This document shows positions 23,932-32,019 of a DNA stretch of 64,000 nt, in pieces. The notes under the pieces are model-generated. The model worked only from the letters and a program-made list of their open reading frames with translations. It did not search any database and had not been told where the DNA came from. The translations under genes were made by a program, and so were the position numbers. The DNA comes from Pelagibacterium halotolerans B2 (GTDB lineage: Bacteria > Pseudomonadota > Alphaproteobacteria > Rhizobiales > Devosiaceae). Position 1 is the first letter of the stretch. Each line of letters begins with the position of its first letter. The DNA lies in contig NC_016078.1 in assembly GCF_000230555.1 (NCBI RefSeq), forward strand, positions 682,001 to 746,000, read 5' to 3'.

Positions 23932-24005
23932 TCTCCTCGGTGTGTTAGAGGCCGCTCACGCGGCGCTGGTATTGAAAGGCTCGGCGGCAACCGGGCCTTT
24001 CGCTT

Positions 24006-26246
24006 TCAAAGCCCCAGCCACTCATCCCCGTAGTCGTCGTGGATGACCTGCTGGCCCTGAAATTCTGCTGTGGTTTCGTACTGGCCGAGCCAGATCAGGT
24101 CGCGATCGTCGACAGGCTCGTTGGCCTCCATGGCGCGGCGGAAGATCACCGCCCGCCGGTAGCGATCCAGCGCCGTCTCCGGCATCGCGACGACATTGCC
24201 GTCAAAGGCAGAGCGGCGGGCGTCCCGATGCTCTTCGACCCGGGCAGCCACCTTCGCCGAAATCCGCTCGTAGGCGCCGTTGTCGTCATAGGGATCGAGC
24301 TCGGAAGCCAACCGCTGCTGCTCGGCTTTGACATCGGCGCTCGCTTCGCTCGATTTCGGATGCCGGGTCTGCGCGTCGATGGCGGCGGCGATCTGCGGCG
24401 TCGAATGCTCGCTTGATCGTTTGGGAAGGGCCACGACATTGGGCTGATCGCGTCGCGCGACCTCCAGGACCTTTTCGATCATCGACGGACCCTTGGCCAT
24501 TTCGCGCATGTCGCGCCTGACGGCCTTGTCCAGCCTTTCCAGTGTTTCGGAGCGCTGCTCGCGCACCGCCTTCTGGAACGTTTCGGGATGGATGCCCGAG
24601 AGCTCCGCGCATTCGATTTCCGCAAGGAACTGCGCGCCATCGGCCGAGAAGGCGTAGGCCTTGCCCATGTCGAGCGGATCGTGGCGCACGAACACCTGAT
24701 CACCCGGCAACAGCCGCCCGCTCTGGTAGTGGTAGCCGTCGATCCGCACCCCGAGCTTGGTGACAGTGCGCAGCCCGTCGCCCTTGACCGGCATCAGCAG
24801 CGTGTCAAGCGCCCGCGCATCGACCCTGCGCACCGTGGCCATTGCGGCCATCGCCACCTGGGCGGGCGTCTTTCTGCCCAGCCCGGCATGGGGTGCCTGG
24901 TGATAGGAAAGCTCGACCCAGTCGTCGATATGGCGCTGCAGCTCGGCGGCCGTTAGGGTCACGCCGAAGGTTTCCTTCTCGCTCTCGCCCAGCCGGGCCG
25001 CAAAGCTCTTGCGGCTCTCGATCGCCTTGCGATCCTCGACAGAATGCCCGACGAACCCCGGCAACAGCGGCCCGCAATCATGCTGGAAAGTCTTGATGAC
25101 CCGTTCCACATGTGCCTTTTGCTGCGGCGAATAGGCGTCCGAAAGATCGATCTCGATCCCCAGCGATGTCAGAAGCCGCTTGGTGTCGCGCGCCACGAAA
25201 TCCGAGCCATTGTCGGTCTTGATCGTTTCGGGCACGCCCCACGCCAGAACCGCCTTGCGGATCATCAGCATCACTGCCGAGGCGCGCGGGGTCTTGGAAA
25301 CGGTTATGACCAGCCGCCGCGTGGCGATATCGATACAGGCGTACAGAGAGTGCCGGCCGTCGACGCAAAGCGCATCGACCGGTGACGCATCGATCTGCCA
25401 GAGCTGATTGGGTTCGCTCACATGGCGCAGCGTGCCCACCCCGGCCGGCGCCATGATCGAGCGGTATTTGTCCGGGTTGGTGATCTTGGTCAGGAGAACC
25501 TTGTTCTCTGCTTTAAGGCCCTTCAAACAGTGTTGAAAGGTCCGCACCGGCGGCATGGCAACCCGACCCTTGGCGGTCTCGATCTCGTCCCCGAATTCGT
25601 GGCGGCACAGGTCCCGCACCCGCTTGGCCGAAAGGAACGGCTGCTGCGCCACCAGCGCCAGCATCCATGCGCGCACCCGCCCGTCATTGGCCGTATCGAG
25701 AATGCCGGTGCCTTTGCGGGCTTGCCCGCGATCGACGGCCAGGGCGTCGAGCTTGCCTTGCCGTTTGGCCGCGATCCAGCGCGACAGGCTGCGCTTAGAA
25801 AGCGAGGGCACCAGCGTTTTCACCCAGGGCTCGACCTTGATCGAGCCCATCGCGTATTTGTCGCAAAAGATTTGCTGCCGCGTCATCAGCGTGGCACGCA
25901 GTCCCGCGCTGAACGCATCGAATGCTGCGATGATCGCCAGCCGCGCGTCACGCTCTTCGCTGGCCCGTGCCGTCAGGGATGGCGCGGCATCATTGGCCGC
26001 CTCGTCGGCGACCGAAGCCGCTTCGCCAATCGTCATATGGCGTTGCACATAAGCAACCTGCGCCAGTGTCGGCAGGATGCGGTAGTGGTACTCCATGCCG
26101 CCGCCCACAGCCTTGCGGGGCCGCACGAAGGATGGGTGTTCATTCCAACTTTCTCGCGCCGCCAAGCGCTGAATATTGCGCTCATCATTTGGCAGGTAGG
26201 GCAGCCGTTCTGCCGCGATCTCCCGCGCCGTCAGCCACTCTTTCAT
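24006..26246 (-). CDS. Mu-type DD35E transposase (MuA-like)
   Basis: 746 residues from the ATG at 26246 with GGGGGAAG upstream (an earlier in-frame ATG at 26270 lacks a site). The N-terminus (MKEWLTAREIAAERLPYLPN) has the MuA-type winged helix. The catalytic core shows D286 in WQIDASPVDA, D345 in IKTDNGSDF and E381 in AHVERVIKTF, with the expected 35-residue spacing. A beta-barrel follows (VRIDGYHYQSGRLLPGDQVF), then a long basic C-terminal region for the ATPase and nuclease activities. It cuts and joins both prophage ends during replicative transposition. Confidence 0.95.
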   Translation of the reverse strand: MKEWLTAREIAAERLPYLPNDERNIQRLAARESWNEHPSFVRPRKAVGGGMEYHYRILPTLAQVAYVQRHMTIGEAASVADEAANDAAPSLTARASEERDARLAIIAAFDAFSAGLRATLMTRQQIFCDKYAMGSIKVEPWVKTLVPSLSKRSLSRWIAAKRQGKLDALAVDRGQARKGTGILDTANDGRVRAWMLALVAQQPFLSAKRVRDLCRHEFGDEIETAKGRVAMPPVRTFQHCLKGLKAENKVLLTKITNPDKYRSIMAPAGVGTLRHVSEPNQLWQIDASPVDALCVDGRHSLYACIDIATRRLVITVSKTPRASAVMLMIRKAVLAWGVPETIKTDNGSDFVARDTKRLLTSLGIEIDLSDAYSPQQKAHVERVIKTFQHDCGPLLPGFVGHSVEDRKAIESRKSFAARLGESEKETFGVTLTAAELQRHIDDWVELSYHQAPHAGLGRKTPAQVAMAAMATVRRVDARALDTLLMPVKGDGLRTVTKLGVRIDGYHYQSGRLLPGDQVFVRHDPLDMGKAYAFSADGAQFLAEIECAELSGIHPETFQKAVREQRSETLERLDKAVRRDMREMAKGPSMIEKVLEVARRDQPNVVALPKRSSEHSTPQIAAAIDAQTRHPKSSEASADVKAEQQRLASELDPYDDNGAYERISAKVAARVEEHRDARRSAFDGNVVAMPETALDRYRRAVIFRRAMEANEPVDDRDLIWLGQYETTAEFQGQQVIHDDYGDEWLGL

Positions 26247-26266
26247 GCTTCCCCCAATACCCGTTT

Positions 26267-26728
26267 TCATCGGCGGCTCGCCCTCCAGGCGGCGTCGGCG
26301 ATCTGTTCTTCGCGTTCGATTTTTTCTTTCAGCTCCCGTGCCCGTTCCCGGCGCAGCAGAGCCTCGTATTCGGCCGGCACCGCGATTAGTCCGGCTTCTT
26401 TGAGCAGCGTGTTGAGCGGCCGCACGTCCTCGGTCACCGCCACCAGCGCCAGCAGCCGCACCGCCGAAATCTGATGCTCGGCCGACGACGAGGCGTATTT
26501 GTCGAGCATGTGCTTGCTCACATCGTCTTGCAGGAACTCGCTCATGTCCTGGGCAAGCTGGCGCCGGTCCATATCGGCATCGGCAAACGTCGCCGTGATC
26601 GCCTTGGCCAGCCGCGCGGCGATCGAGAACGCCTTGACCGCCTCGTCGTCGAACCGTTCGACGATCGGCGCGGGCGTGAAGTCCCGCAAAAGGTCAAGTG
26701 TCTGTGTATCCCGCCGCCGCTTTGCCAC
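26267..26728 (-). CDS. Early phage protein upstream of transposase
   Basis: 153 residues from GTG at 26728 with GGAGGGG upstream. VAKRRRDTQTLDLLRDFTPA at the start, then an all-helical protein ending in a charged coil (RERARELKEKIEREEQIADA). Common ahead of the transposase in alphaproteobacterial Mu-type prophages. Function not known. It ends 20 bases before the transposase start. Confidence 0.65.
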   Translation of the reverse strand: MAKRRRDTQTLDLLRDFTPAPIVERFDDEAVKAFSIAARLAKAITATFADADMDRRQLAQDMSEFLQDDVSKHMLDKYASSSAEHQISAVRLLALVAVTEDVRPLNTLLKEAGLIAVPAEYEALLRRERARELKEKIEREEQIADAAWRASRR

Positions 26729-26733
26729 TGTGG

Positions 26734-27570
26734 TCAGCCCCTCCGCTTCGCCAGCCAGAGCTCGATCGCGTCCGCATGCAGCGCAAAGAACCGCTCCTGG
26801 TCGCTCTGCTTGAGCCGCGAGAATCCGTCGGACAGTTTTTCCCACTTGCTCAGCGGCGCCGGCTTGGGCTTGGCTTCGATGATCGCCAGCGCATGCGCGA
26901 CATTGGCGGCATCGCCGGCAACGATGAGCGCGGCCATCTGCGCCTGCAGGTCGGCCGGAGACGTGGCCAGTGCCACCAGTTCGCTCCGATTGTCCGCCAT
27001 CGGATGCAGCGCGATGCGCTCGCGGATAGCCCCGTCAATCGAGGCGATCTGCAGATAGCGGTAGATCGTCGGCGCCGAAAGATTCAGGGCCGTGCTGGCG
27101 GCCTCCTTGAACGATGCCGCAAACGCTTCGGCTGCTGCTTCCAGGTTCAAAGTCTCCACTGGAGACTTTGACTTGACACGCCGGGTGCCGCCCCGCTTCA
27201 CAGCGCCCTTGGCCGCCTCGTAAATCTCGCGCCACGCGGCCACATCGACCGCCCTGTCGAGCACCGACAGTTCGCGGCGCATCATGTTTTCGGCGATCTC
27301 GGCCAGCTTGATCTCAGCCTCGCTGGCATAGGCATCCGCCGCGCGCACTATGGCCAGTATGGTTTTCGCCTCGCGCAACCTTTGCGCCGCCAGTCGGTGA
27401 GCACCCGAGACCAGGCGGAACCGGGCGCCAGTCTCGATAACTTCGATCGGCGTCCGCTGGCGGTGTGCTTCGATGTCGTCAGCCAGCGCGGCCACCCAGT
27501 TTGGGCTGACCTTGCGCCGGCCCGCCGGGACATCGATCTGATCGATTTCTATTTCCCGGGTATCGCTCAC
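26734..27570 (-). CDS. ParB/Srx-type nuclease-domain protein
   Basis: 278 residues from GTG at 27570. The ParB N-terminal domain is clear: VPAGRRKVSPNWVAALADDI, then TPIEVIETGARFRLVSGAHR ('GxHR' box) and LAEIAENMMRRELSVLDRAV. A helix-turn-helix region follows (NLSAPTIYRYLQIASID). Genes of this kind precede the transposase in B3-like and rhizobial Mu-type phages. The phage role is unknown; the domain suggests CTP-dependent DNA clamping. Confidence 0.85.
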   Translation of the reverse strand: MSDTREIEIDQIDVPAGRRKVSPNWVAALADDIEAHRQRTPIEVIETGARFRLVSGAHRLAAQRLREAKTILAIVRAADAYASEAEIKLAEIAENMMRRELSVLDRAVDVAAWREIYEAAKGAVKRGGTRRVKSKSPVETLNLEAAAEAFAASFKEAASTALNLSAPTIYRYLQIASIDGAIRERIALHPMADNRSELVALATSPADLQAQMAALIVAGDAANVAHALAIIEAKPKPAPLSKWEKLSDGFSRLKQSDQERFFALHADAIELWLAKRRG

Positions 27571-27689
27571 GCGCCACCCCCAGCCAGCAAAATGCCGATA
27601 ACCGTGCCGCACACAAAGAGCACCATCAGCCCGATATCGAGCGGATTGTGCAGCGGATGGCTGTCAACGAAGGCCCGATATTTGGACAC
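27567..27689 (-). CDS. Small membrane protein (40 aa)
   Basis: GTG at 27689; stop overlaps the ParB-like start as GTGA. One membrane helix (DIGLMVLFVCGTVIGILLAG) follows a soluble N-terminus with HPLHNPLD. Early lysogenic location suggests a role at the membrane such as exclusion, but nothing in the sequence proves it. Confidence 0.5.
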   Translation of the reverse strand: MSKYRAFVDSHPLHNPLDIGLMVLFVCGTVIGILLAGGGA

Positions 27690-27840
27690 CGGAGCGCCCT
27701 TCCGCGCCCTGGTCTGTCCAGAGATTGGCATCACTTTTGACTGGTGCCGGTTCGGCCCGTCTGCTTGGGTGCGCTGGTCCGGGCAAGCGCTGCACCGCCG
27801 GCCCGGACCCACCATCCACACAACAGGGAGCTTGTGGACG

Positions 27841-28098
27841 ATGCCCAGGAAAACCCTCGATGACCGTGTCTCCATTTTGGAGACGATGGTCGCACCCAAC
27901 GCTGGTGCCATATGGACCATGCAATTGATGATTGCCGAACTGGTGCGGCACCTTGAAAAGACCTCTCCAGATTTCGACAGGCAGAGCCTGCGGCAATTGG
28001 CATACACGCGCCTGGTCCAGATCGAGGAAGCTGGCGCGACCGCCAACGCCATTGCCCAGGCCCGTGACATTATCGACCGCATGATGCCAGCGTCCTGA
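27841..28098 (+). CDS. Plus-strand small helical protein in early region
   Basis: 85 residues from ATG at 27841, with GGGAG 10 bases upstream. MPRKTLDDRVSILETMVAPN, then helices (MQLMIAELVRHLEKTSPDFD). It is read against the early operon, converging with the small gene at 28070-28288 (29-base overlap). This suits a gene expressed separately from lytic functions. Family not recognised. Confidence 0.6.
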   Translation: MPRKTLDDRVSILETMVAPNAGAIWTMQLMIAELVRHLEKTSPDFDRQSLRQLAYTRLVQIEEAGATANAIAQARDIIDRMMPAS

Positions 28099-28288
28099 TT
28101 TCGGCCCGCAATTCTTTGCTTTCGGCTGGCGACAGGGCCAACGGCAACAGCGGCCCGTGATCCAATCCGAGCGCAATCGCCTCCTGTTGCCGCCGGTGGG
28201 CAGAGAGTTTTTCGTGTAGCCTGGAGGTGCGCCCTTCGATGGCGCGCTGGGCAGCGGCGTCGCGCAGATTGATGGTGTAATGCATCAT
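28070..28288 (-). CDS. Small early protein after Ner-like gene
   Basis: 72 residues, MMHYTINLRDAAAQRAIEGR then a basic helix (SRLHEKLSAHRRQQEAIALG). Overlaps the Ner-like gene by 4 bases at its start. Unknown. Confidence 0.55.
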   Translation of the reverse strand: MMHYTINLRDAAAQRAIEGRTSRLHEKLSAHRRQQEAIALGLDHGPLLPLALSPAESKELRAEIRTLASCGR

Positions 28289-28566
28289 GCCGCGCTCCTG
28301 GCCGCCTTGCGGCTTTCAGACTCGGCAACGTATTTGCTAGAAAGGATTGTGGTTGTCCGAATGGGATAGCGATCCGGGAAGAGCTCGGCGACAGGAACAC
28401 CAAGGAATTCGGCAATCGCCGCCTCGGCCTTTCTGTTCGTCCTGGCCCAAACCCCGCGAAAGCTGTTCGGATTGAGCTCGTTGAGCTCGGCTAGACCGGT
28501 GAGCGTCATTTCTCTCCGGTGCAATTCCGCCTTGATGGAGTGGCGATCCCACTTCTGCTTGGCCAT
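28285..28566 (-). CDS. Ner-like early regulator (Nlp/SfsB-type HTH)
   Basis: 93 residues from ATG at 28566 with GAGGGAG upstream. MAKQKWDRHSIKAELHRREM, then a helix-turn-helix LTGLAELNELNPNSFRGVWA and IAEFLGVPVAELFPDRYPIR. This pattern is typical of Ner, which represses early and c promoters in Mu. It is the first gene of the leftward early transcript, opposite the repressor. A start at 28644 is possible but has no clear ribosome site. Confidence 0.8.
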   Translation of the reverse strand: MAKQKWDRHSIKAELHRREMTLTGLAELNELNPNSFRGVWARTNRKAEAAIAEFLGVPVAELFPDRYPIRTTTILSSKYVAESESRKAARSAA

Positions 28567-28664
28567 CGGCTCCCTCTCGTGAAAGGCGGACTGCTGCAAC
28601 AGGCCGCTTTTCTTTGGTTCGATTTGTGCATTGGCGCGGCGCATGTGCGCTGCTCACGGAAGGG

Positions 28665-28693
28665 AGATTGTCGCAATAAATTGCGAAGGTCAA
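28665..28693 (-). promoter_or_regulatory. Early promoter (leftward), sigma-70 type
   Basis: Minus-strand -35 TTGACC (28688-28693), 17-base spacer, -10 CAATCT (28665-28670). The spacer is almost exactly the operator at 28671-28686, so a bound repressor would block polymerase. Confidence 0.6.
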
Positions 28694-28717
28694 TGGGCCA
28701 TCGCAAAATAATGCGAT
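28671..28717. promoter_or_regulatory. Paired repressor operators between ner and c
   Basis: Two dyads: TCGCAATAAATTGCGA (28671-28686) and TCGCAAAATAATGCGA (28701-28716). Half-sites TCGCA/TGCGA. Their centres are 30 bp apart, about three helical turns. The second overlaps the repressor start codon and a possible rightward -10 (CAAAAT, 28704-28709) placed 17 bases after TTGCGA (28681-28686). That promoter would give a leaderless repressor mRNA. Confidence 0.7.
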
Positions 28718-29387
28718 GACAATCGCTATGACAGGCTTCAGTTATGACGAGGTGATCGACCGGATCATCGAGAAAAACCCTGGAAACACCGAAGGCGAGT
28801 TAGCCAAGGCGTTAGGGATCGCCCCTAACACTTGGACGGCATACAAGCGCGGCGAGCGCTCCTTCGGGTTGAATGAAATCGCAGAGATTTGCGATACGCT
28901 CGGGGTGGATGCTGAGTGGCTTCTGCTGGGTGCGAAGCCTGCGAGCGGACCTCTAGCGGTAGAAGAGCCTGGCTTCTCCCTCATCCCTCGCTATTCCGTC
29001 TCTGCGTCCGCAGGCACTGGTCTCGTCGCGCTTGAGGAAAGGCCCCTCGACCAGCTAGCGTTTCGCACCGACTGGCTGCGTGATATCGGGCTCAATCCGG
29101 CTTTTTGTGGCCTGATAAAGTCGGCCGGTGATAGCATGCTGCCAACCATTCCGGATGGCGCACAGCTACTGGTGGACCTTACGCCTGGCCAGCAGCTCCG
29201 CTCGGGATATCTCTACGTTGTCGTTCTGGAGGGCGACTTGCTGGTCAAACGCCTTAATCGCCGCATCGACGGCACCATCGAACTGATCTCCGACAACCCG
29301 CTTTATCCCAAAGAGATCGTCGACGCCCAGCAGCTTGATCGGCTGACCATACCAGGGCGCGTCGCATGGATCGGTCACGCGGTCTAG
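28716..29387 (+). CDS. Prophage repressor, CI/LexA-like with S24 peptidase domain
   Basis: 223 residues. The N-terminal HTH reads GELAKALGIAPNTWTAYKRG. The self-cleavage site is likely Ala99-Gly100 in VSASAGTGL. The Ser/Lys dyad is S140 in SAGDSMLPT and K178 in GDLLVKRLN. This indicates RecA-stimulated self-cleavage and SOS induction. It is read divergently from ner across two operators. There is no Shine-Dalgarno ahead of ATG 28716. Mu itself uses a non-cleaving repressor, so an S24-type switch is a lambda-like replacement seen in B3-type phages. Confidence 0.9.
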   Translation: MTIAMTGFSYDEVIDRIIEKNPGNTEGELAKALGIAPNTWTAYKRGERSFGLNEIAEICDTLGVDAEWLLLGAKPASGPLAVEEPGFSLIPRYSVSASAGTGLVALEERPLDQLAFRTDWLRDIGLNPAFCGLIKSAGDSMLPTIPDGAQLLVDLTPGQQLRSGYLYVVVLEGDLLVKRLNRRIDGTIELISDNPLYPKEIVDAQQLDRLTIPGRVAWIGHAV

Positions 29388-29467
29388 ATCGCCGGACTTA
29401 ATTTGACAGAACGTCGGTTTTCGGGGATTTTCGAGTCCGGCGCTTCGCCGGACTTTTGGGGGTATCG

Positions 29468-29833
29468 ATGGGGTTAGTTTCACTGCTGGGGATAATCGCC
29501 GGCATCGGCGTGGCCGTCATCGCCTTCACCAATGTGCGGTCTGATATTCAGATCACCATTGGCTTGGTCGGCGCATTCTCTTCTGGGCTCTTTCTCGCCC
29601 TATTGCTCAATTCCCTGTCGGATTGGAAGAACGGTAGTCGCCTGAAATCGATACAGAAAACACTCGACGATCTTGCCAATGCCATCGCGCCGGGCGAACC
29701 GCGCAAGGATGCCGCCAAGGATTTCAACGACGCTGTAATGCTCTACCAGAGGCACGCCGGCCGCAAGGACGCCGGAGACGCCATCCGCGACCTGGCCGCC
29801 GATGCCCTCCGCTCCAAGGGCTTCCTCAAATAG
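29468..29833 (+). CDS. Two-helix membrane protein at the c end of the prophage
   Basis: 121 residues from ATG at 29468 with GGGGGT upstream. Two membrane helices (SLLGIIAGIGVAVIAFTNV and ITIGLVGAFSSGLFLALLLN) and a cytoplasmic helical tail. It lies downstream of the repressor on the same strand, a location typical for genes expressed in the lysogen such as superinfection exclusion factors. That role is inferred only from place and topology. Confidence 0.65.
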   Translation: MGLVSLLGIIAGIGVAVIAFTNVRSDIQITIGLVGAFSSGLFLALLLNSLSDWKNGSRLKSIQKTLDDLANAIAPGEPRKDAAKDFNDAVMLYQRHAGRKDAGDAIRDLAADALRSKGFLK

Positions 29834-29930
29834 CCCGCCTTTTTGCCATTCGATCTTGCGCGCCGATTTTGCCCGTCCACTCGATTGTGATCCCGGCCAG
29901 GGTTTTGAAAGCCCTTTAAATCCGGGGCTC

Positions 29931-29970
29931 TTCCCACTCACTCCCGCCTGATCCCACCTAATCCCGCCTT
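29931..29970. repeat. Four tandem decamers near the prophage end
   Basis: TTCCCACTCA, CTCCCGCCTG, ATCCCACCTA, ATCCCGCCTT in exact 10-bp register (consensus N-TCCC-R-C-Y-N-N). They lie just inside the inferred prophage boundary, where Mu-type phages have transposase binding sites. The phage-host junction should be within roughly 60 bp to the right; it cannot be fixed without the other end. Confidence 0.6.
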
Positions 29971-30033
29971 TTGTCTCGGGATGCCATGTGTTCTTGCGCG
30001 TTACAGGTGCGGCGGTCTCACCGGACCTTTTTC

Positions 30034-30483
30034 ATGACAGCGATGGATCGGACGACGAGCGGGACGGTGGAGCCGGACTGGGATGCCGTGCGGGCGGAGT
30101 ATGAAGAGACAGAAACCCCCATTGTCCAGGTCGCTGCCGCGCACGGACTGACCCTCAACCAGCTCAATACCCGCCGGCGCAAGGAGCACTGGACGCTGCG
30201 CAAGCCCGGGGTGGGGCGGCAGCGGCGCCAGAGCCTTCTGGCCCGGATGCTGGGCCTGATCGAGGCCCAGATTACCCAACTCGAACGCAAACTCTTAGAG
30301 GAACCCATGAGTGCAACCGAAATGCGCATGCTCGAATCCATGACCAAGGCGCTCGACAAGATCACGGCGCTGGAAGCCGCGGAAAAGAAGGTGGTGAAAA
30401 AACGGGTGCGCATGGACCCCGAACTCGAAGCCATTCGCGAGCGCCTGATCGACCGGATTTCCAAGCTTGAAACCGAAGATTGA
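30034..30483 (+). CDS. GTA small terminase (ORFg1-like)
   Basis: 149 residues from ATG at 30034 (MTAMDRTTSGTVEPDWDAVR; ATG at 30043 is an alternative). An N-terminal helix-turn-helix (IVQVAAAHGLTLNQLNTRRR) precedes a coiled oligomerisation part and a basic/acidic C-terminus. It overlaps the large terminase by 17 bases. No ribosome site or promoter is evident upstream. The frame stays open to about 29,971, across the inferred prophage end, so the native 5' context may have been changed by the insertion. Confidence 0.8.
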   Translation: MTAMDRTTSGTVEPDWDAVRAEYEETETPIVQVAAAHGLTLNQLNTRRRKEHWTLRKPGVGRQRRQSLLARMLGLIEAQITQLERKLLEEPMSATEMRMLESMTKALDKITALEAAEKKVVKKRVRMDPELEAIRERLIDRISKLETED

Positions 30484-31771
30484 TCTGCCGCCTCTGACCA
30501 AGGCGCGCAAGGCCGAGATGATGCGGCGCGCGCAGGTGCTCGAAGCCTCCGATCTCGAAAATTTCAAGATCTGCTGGGACCTTTGGGGCCACCCGATGCA
30601 ACGGGCGCCGGAGGGCGATTGGACGACCTGGCTCATGCTCGGTGGGCGCGGGGCGGGAAAGACGCGGGCCGGGGCCGAATGGGTGCGCGAACTGGTTTCG
30701 GGGGTACGCCCGGTTTCGCCCATCGCTCTGGTCGGGGAAACCATGCACGAGGCGCGAGCCATCATGGTCGAGGGCGTGTCGGGGATCATTTCGGTGTATC
30801 CGGTGTCCGAACGGCCACGGCTGGACAAGGCGCGCGGCGTTGTCGTCTGGCGCAACGGGGCGGAAGCCTGGCTGATGCCGGCCAACGATCCCGAACGGTT
30901 TCGCGGGCCCCAATTTGCCGCCGCATGGTGCGATGAGCTGGCCAAATGGCCCAAGGCCGAGGGGGCGTGGGACATGCTGCAGTTCGGACTGCGGATCGGC
31001 GCGCGGCCAAGGCAGATGGTGACCACGACGCCCAAACCGACGCGGCTTTTAAAGCGCCTGATGGCCGACCCCAATACGGTGGTGACGCGAATGAAGACGA
31101 GGGCCAACCGGGACAATCTGGCGCCGGCGTTTCTCGAAGCGATTGTGGCGCGGTACAATGAGACCGTGCTCGGACGTCAGGAACTCGATGGCGAGATGGT
31201 CGAGGAGATGCCCGGCGCGCTCTGGAACCGAAGCCAGATCGAGGCGGGGCGGATTGCCGACGTGCCGGGGCTGACCCGGATCGTCGTGGCGGTCGATCCG
31301 CCGGTGACCGGGGGCAAGAATTCGGACGCCTGCGGGATTATCGTTGCCGGACGGAGCGGGGACGAAGCGGTGGTTTTGGCCGACCGGACGGTGCAGGGGG
31401 TGACCCCTGTCGGCTGGGCGCGCGTGGCGATTGCCGCGTTCCATGAGTTCGACGCCGATACGATCCTCGCCGAGGTCAACCAGGGCGGCGATCTGGTCAA
31501 AAACCTCATGCATCAGGTCGATGCCAGTGTGCCGGTGCTTGAGGCGCGGGCCAACAGAGGCAAATGGGTGCGCGCCGAACCGGTCGCCGCGCTTTATGCC
31601 CAGGGGCGGGTGAGACATGCGGGCATGTTTACCGAACTCGAGGACGAATTGTGCGCGTTCGGGCCGGACGGACTGGCCGAGGGCCATTCGCCCGACCGTC
31701 TCGACGCGCTGGTGTGGGCGGTGACCGAATTGCTGCTGCGCGATGGGCCGGTGCCGAGGGTGCGGGTTTGA
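30467..31771 (+). CDS. GTA terminase large subunit (ORFg2)
   Basis: 434 residues. Walker A GGRGAGKT at 59-66, Walker B AAWCDEL with D156/E157, coupling region VTTTPKPTRLLKRLMADPNT, and nuclease acids in VVAVDPPVTGGKNSDA, EVNQGGDLVKNL and SPDRLDALVWA. It packages host DNA by headful in the GTA particle. The portal normally follows at once; here a 1.2-kb segment with two other genes intervenes. Confidence 0.95.
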   Translation: MKPKIDLPPLTKARKAEMMRRAQVLEASDLENFKICWDLWGHPMQRAPEGDWTTWLMLGGRGAGKTRAGAEWVRELVSGVRPVSPIALVGETMHEARAIMVEGVSGIISVYPVSERPRLDKARGVVVWRNGAEAWLMPANDPERFRGPQFAAAWCDELAKWPKAEGAWDMLQFGLRIGARPRQMVTTTPKPTRLLKRLMADPNTVVTRMKTRANRDNLAPAFLEAIVARYNETVLGRQELDGEMVEEMPGALWNRSQIEAGRIADVPGLTRIVVAVDPPVTGGKNSDACGIIVAGRSGDEAVVLADRTVQGVTPVGWARVAIAAFHEFDADTILAEVNQGGDLVKNLMHQVDASVPVLEARANRGKWVRAEPVAALYAQGRVRHAGMFTELEDELCAFGPDGLAEGHSPDRLDALVWAVTELLLRDGPVPRVRV

Positions 31772-31949
31772 GGCAAAGCAACCCTAAGGGGCCAAAATGA
31801 ACTATTGTCAGCCACCGCCATTAACAGTTTGCGCAGGTACACCGAAAGCAGGGGTTTACTCGATGCCATCCTTGATATTAACTTCAACGAAAGGCTGGGG
31901 TGGTTTAAGTTGACTTGACAGTAGGCGTTGACCAGTTTAATGGCGCGTC

Positions 31950-31978
31950 TTGATTGCGTCACATAGTTTGCCTATGTA
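31950..31978 (+). promoter_or_regulatory. Promoter of the cargo unit with overlapping palindrome
   Basis: -35 TTGATT (31950-31955), 17-base spacer, -10 TATGTA (31973-31978). An inverted repeat ACATAG-TTTGC-CTATGT (31961-31977) covers the spacer and -10, a likely operator. The rest of the gap 31772-32019 is AT-rich; no further feature seen. Confidence 0.6.
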
Positions 31979-32019
31979 TCTCGTCGAGATTAATCCTCCA
32001 ACCATGAAAGGGAGCGAAA

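Larger units (their letters stand above)
1..30010 (-). mobile_element. Mu-like transposable siphophage prophage (left part outside window)
   Basis: The replication half is Mu-like: DD35E transposase, AAA+ partner, GemA, DUF3164, Mor-like activator, DUF2730, Mu gp27-like and gp28-like terminase. The virion half is HK97/lambda-like: portal, S78 protease, HK97 capsid, tube, long tape measure, NlpC/P60, TipJ. The c-repressor end lies on the right, as expected for Mu read in reverse. The tail module continues past position 1, so the other prophage end is not visible. The right boundary is placed between about 29,970 and 30,030, after four tandem decamers and before the first GTA gene. No integrase is present, which fits transposition rather than site-specific integration. 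Confidence 0.9.

Noticed and set aside
29931..29970. CRISPR-like or iteron array
   Set aside because: Only four decamers without spacers, at a phage end; transposase sites fit better and no replication gene is near.
31772..31949. Extra short gene in the AT-rich stretch after ORFg2
   Set aside because: Only short frames without ribosome sites; the stretch is best read as upstream DNA of the cargo promoter.
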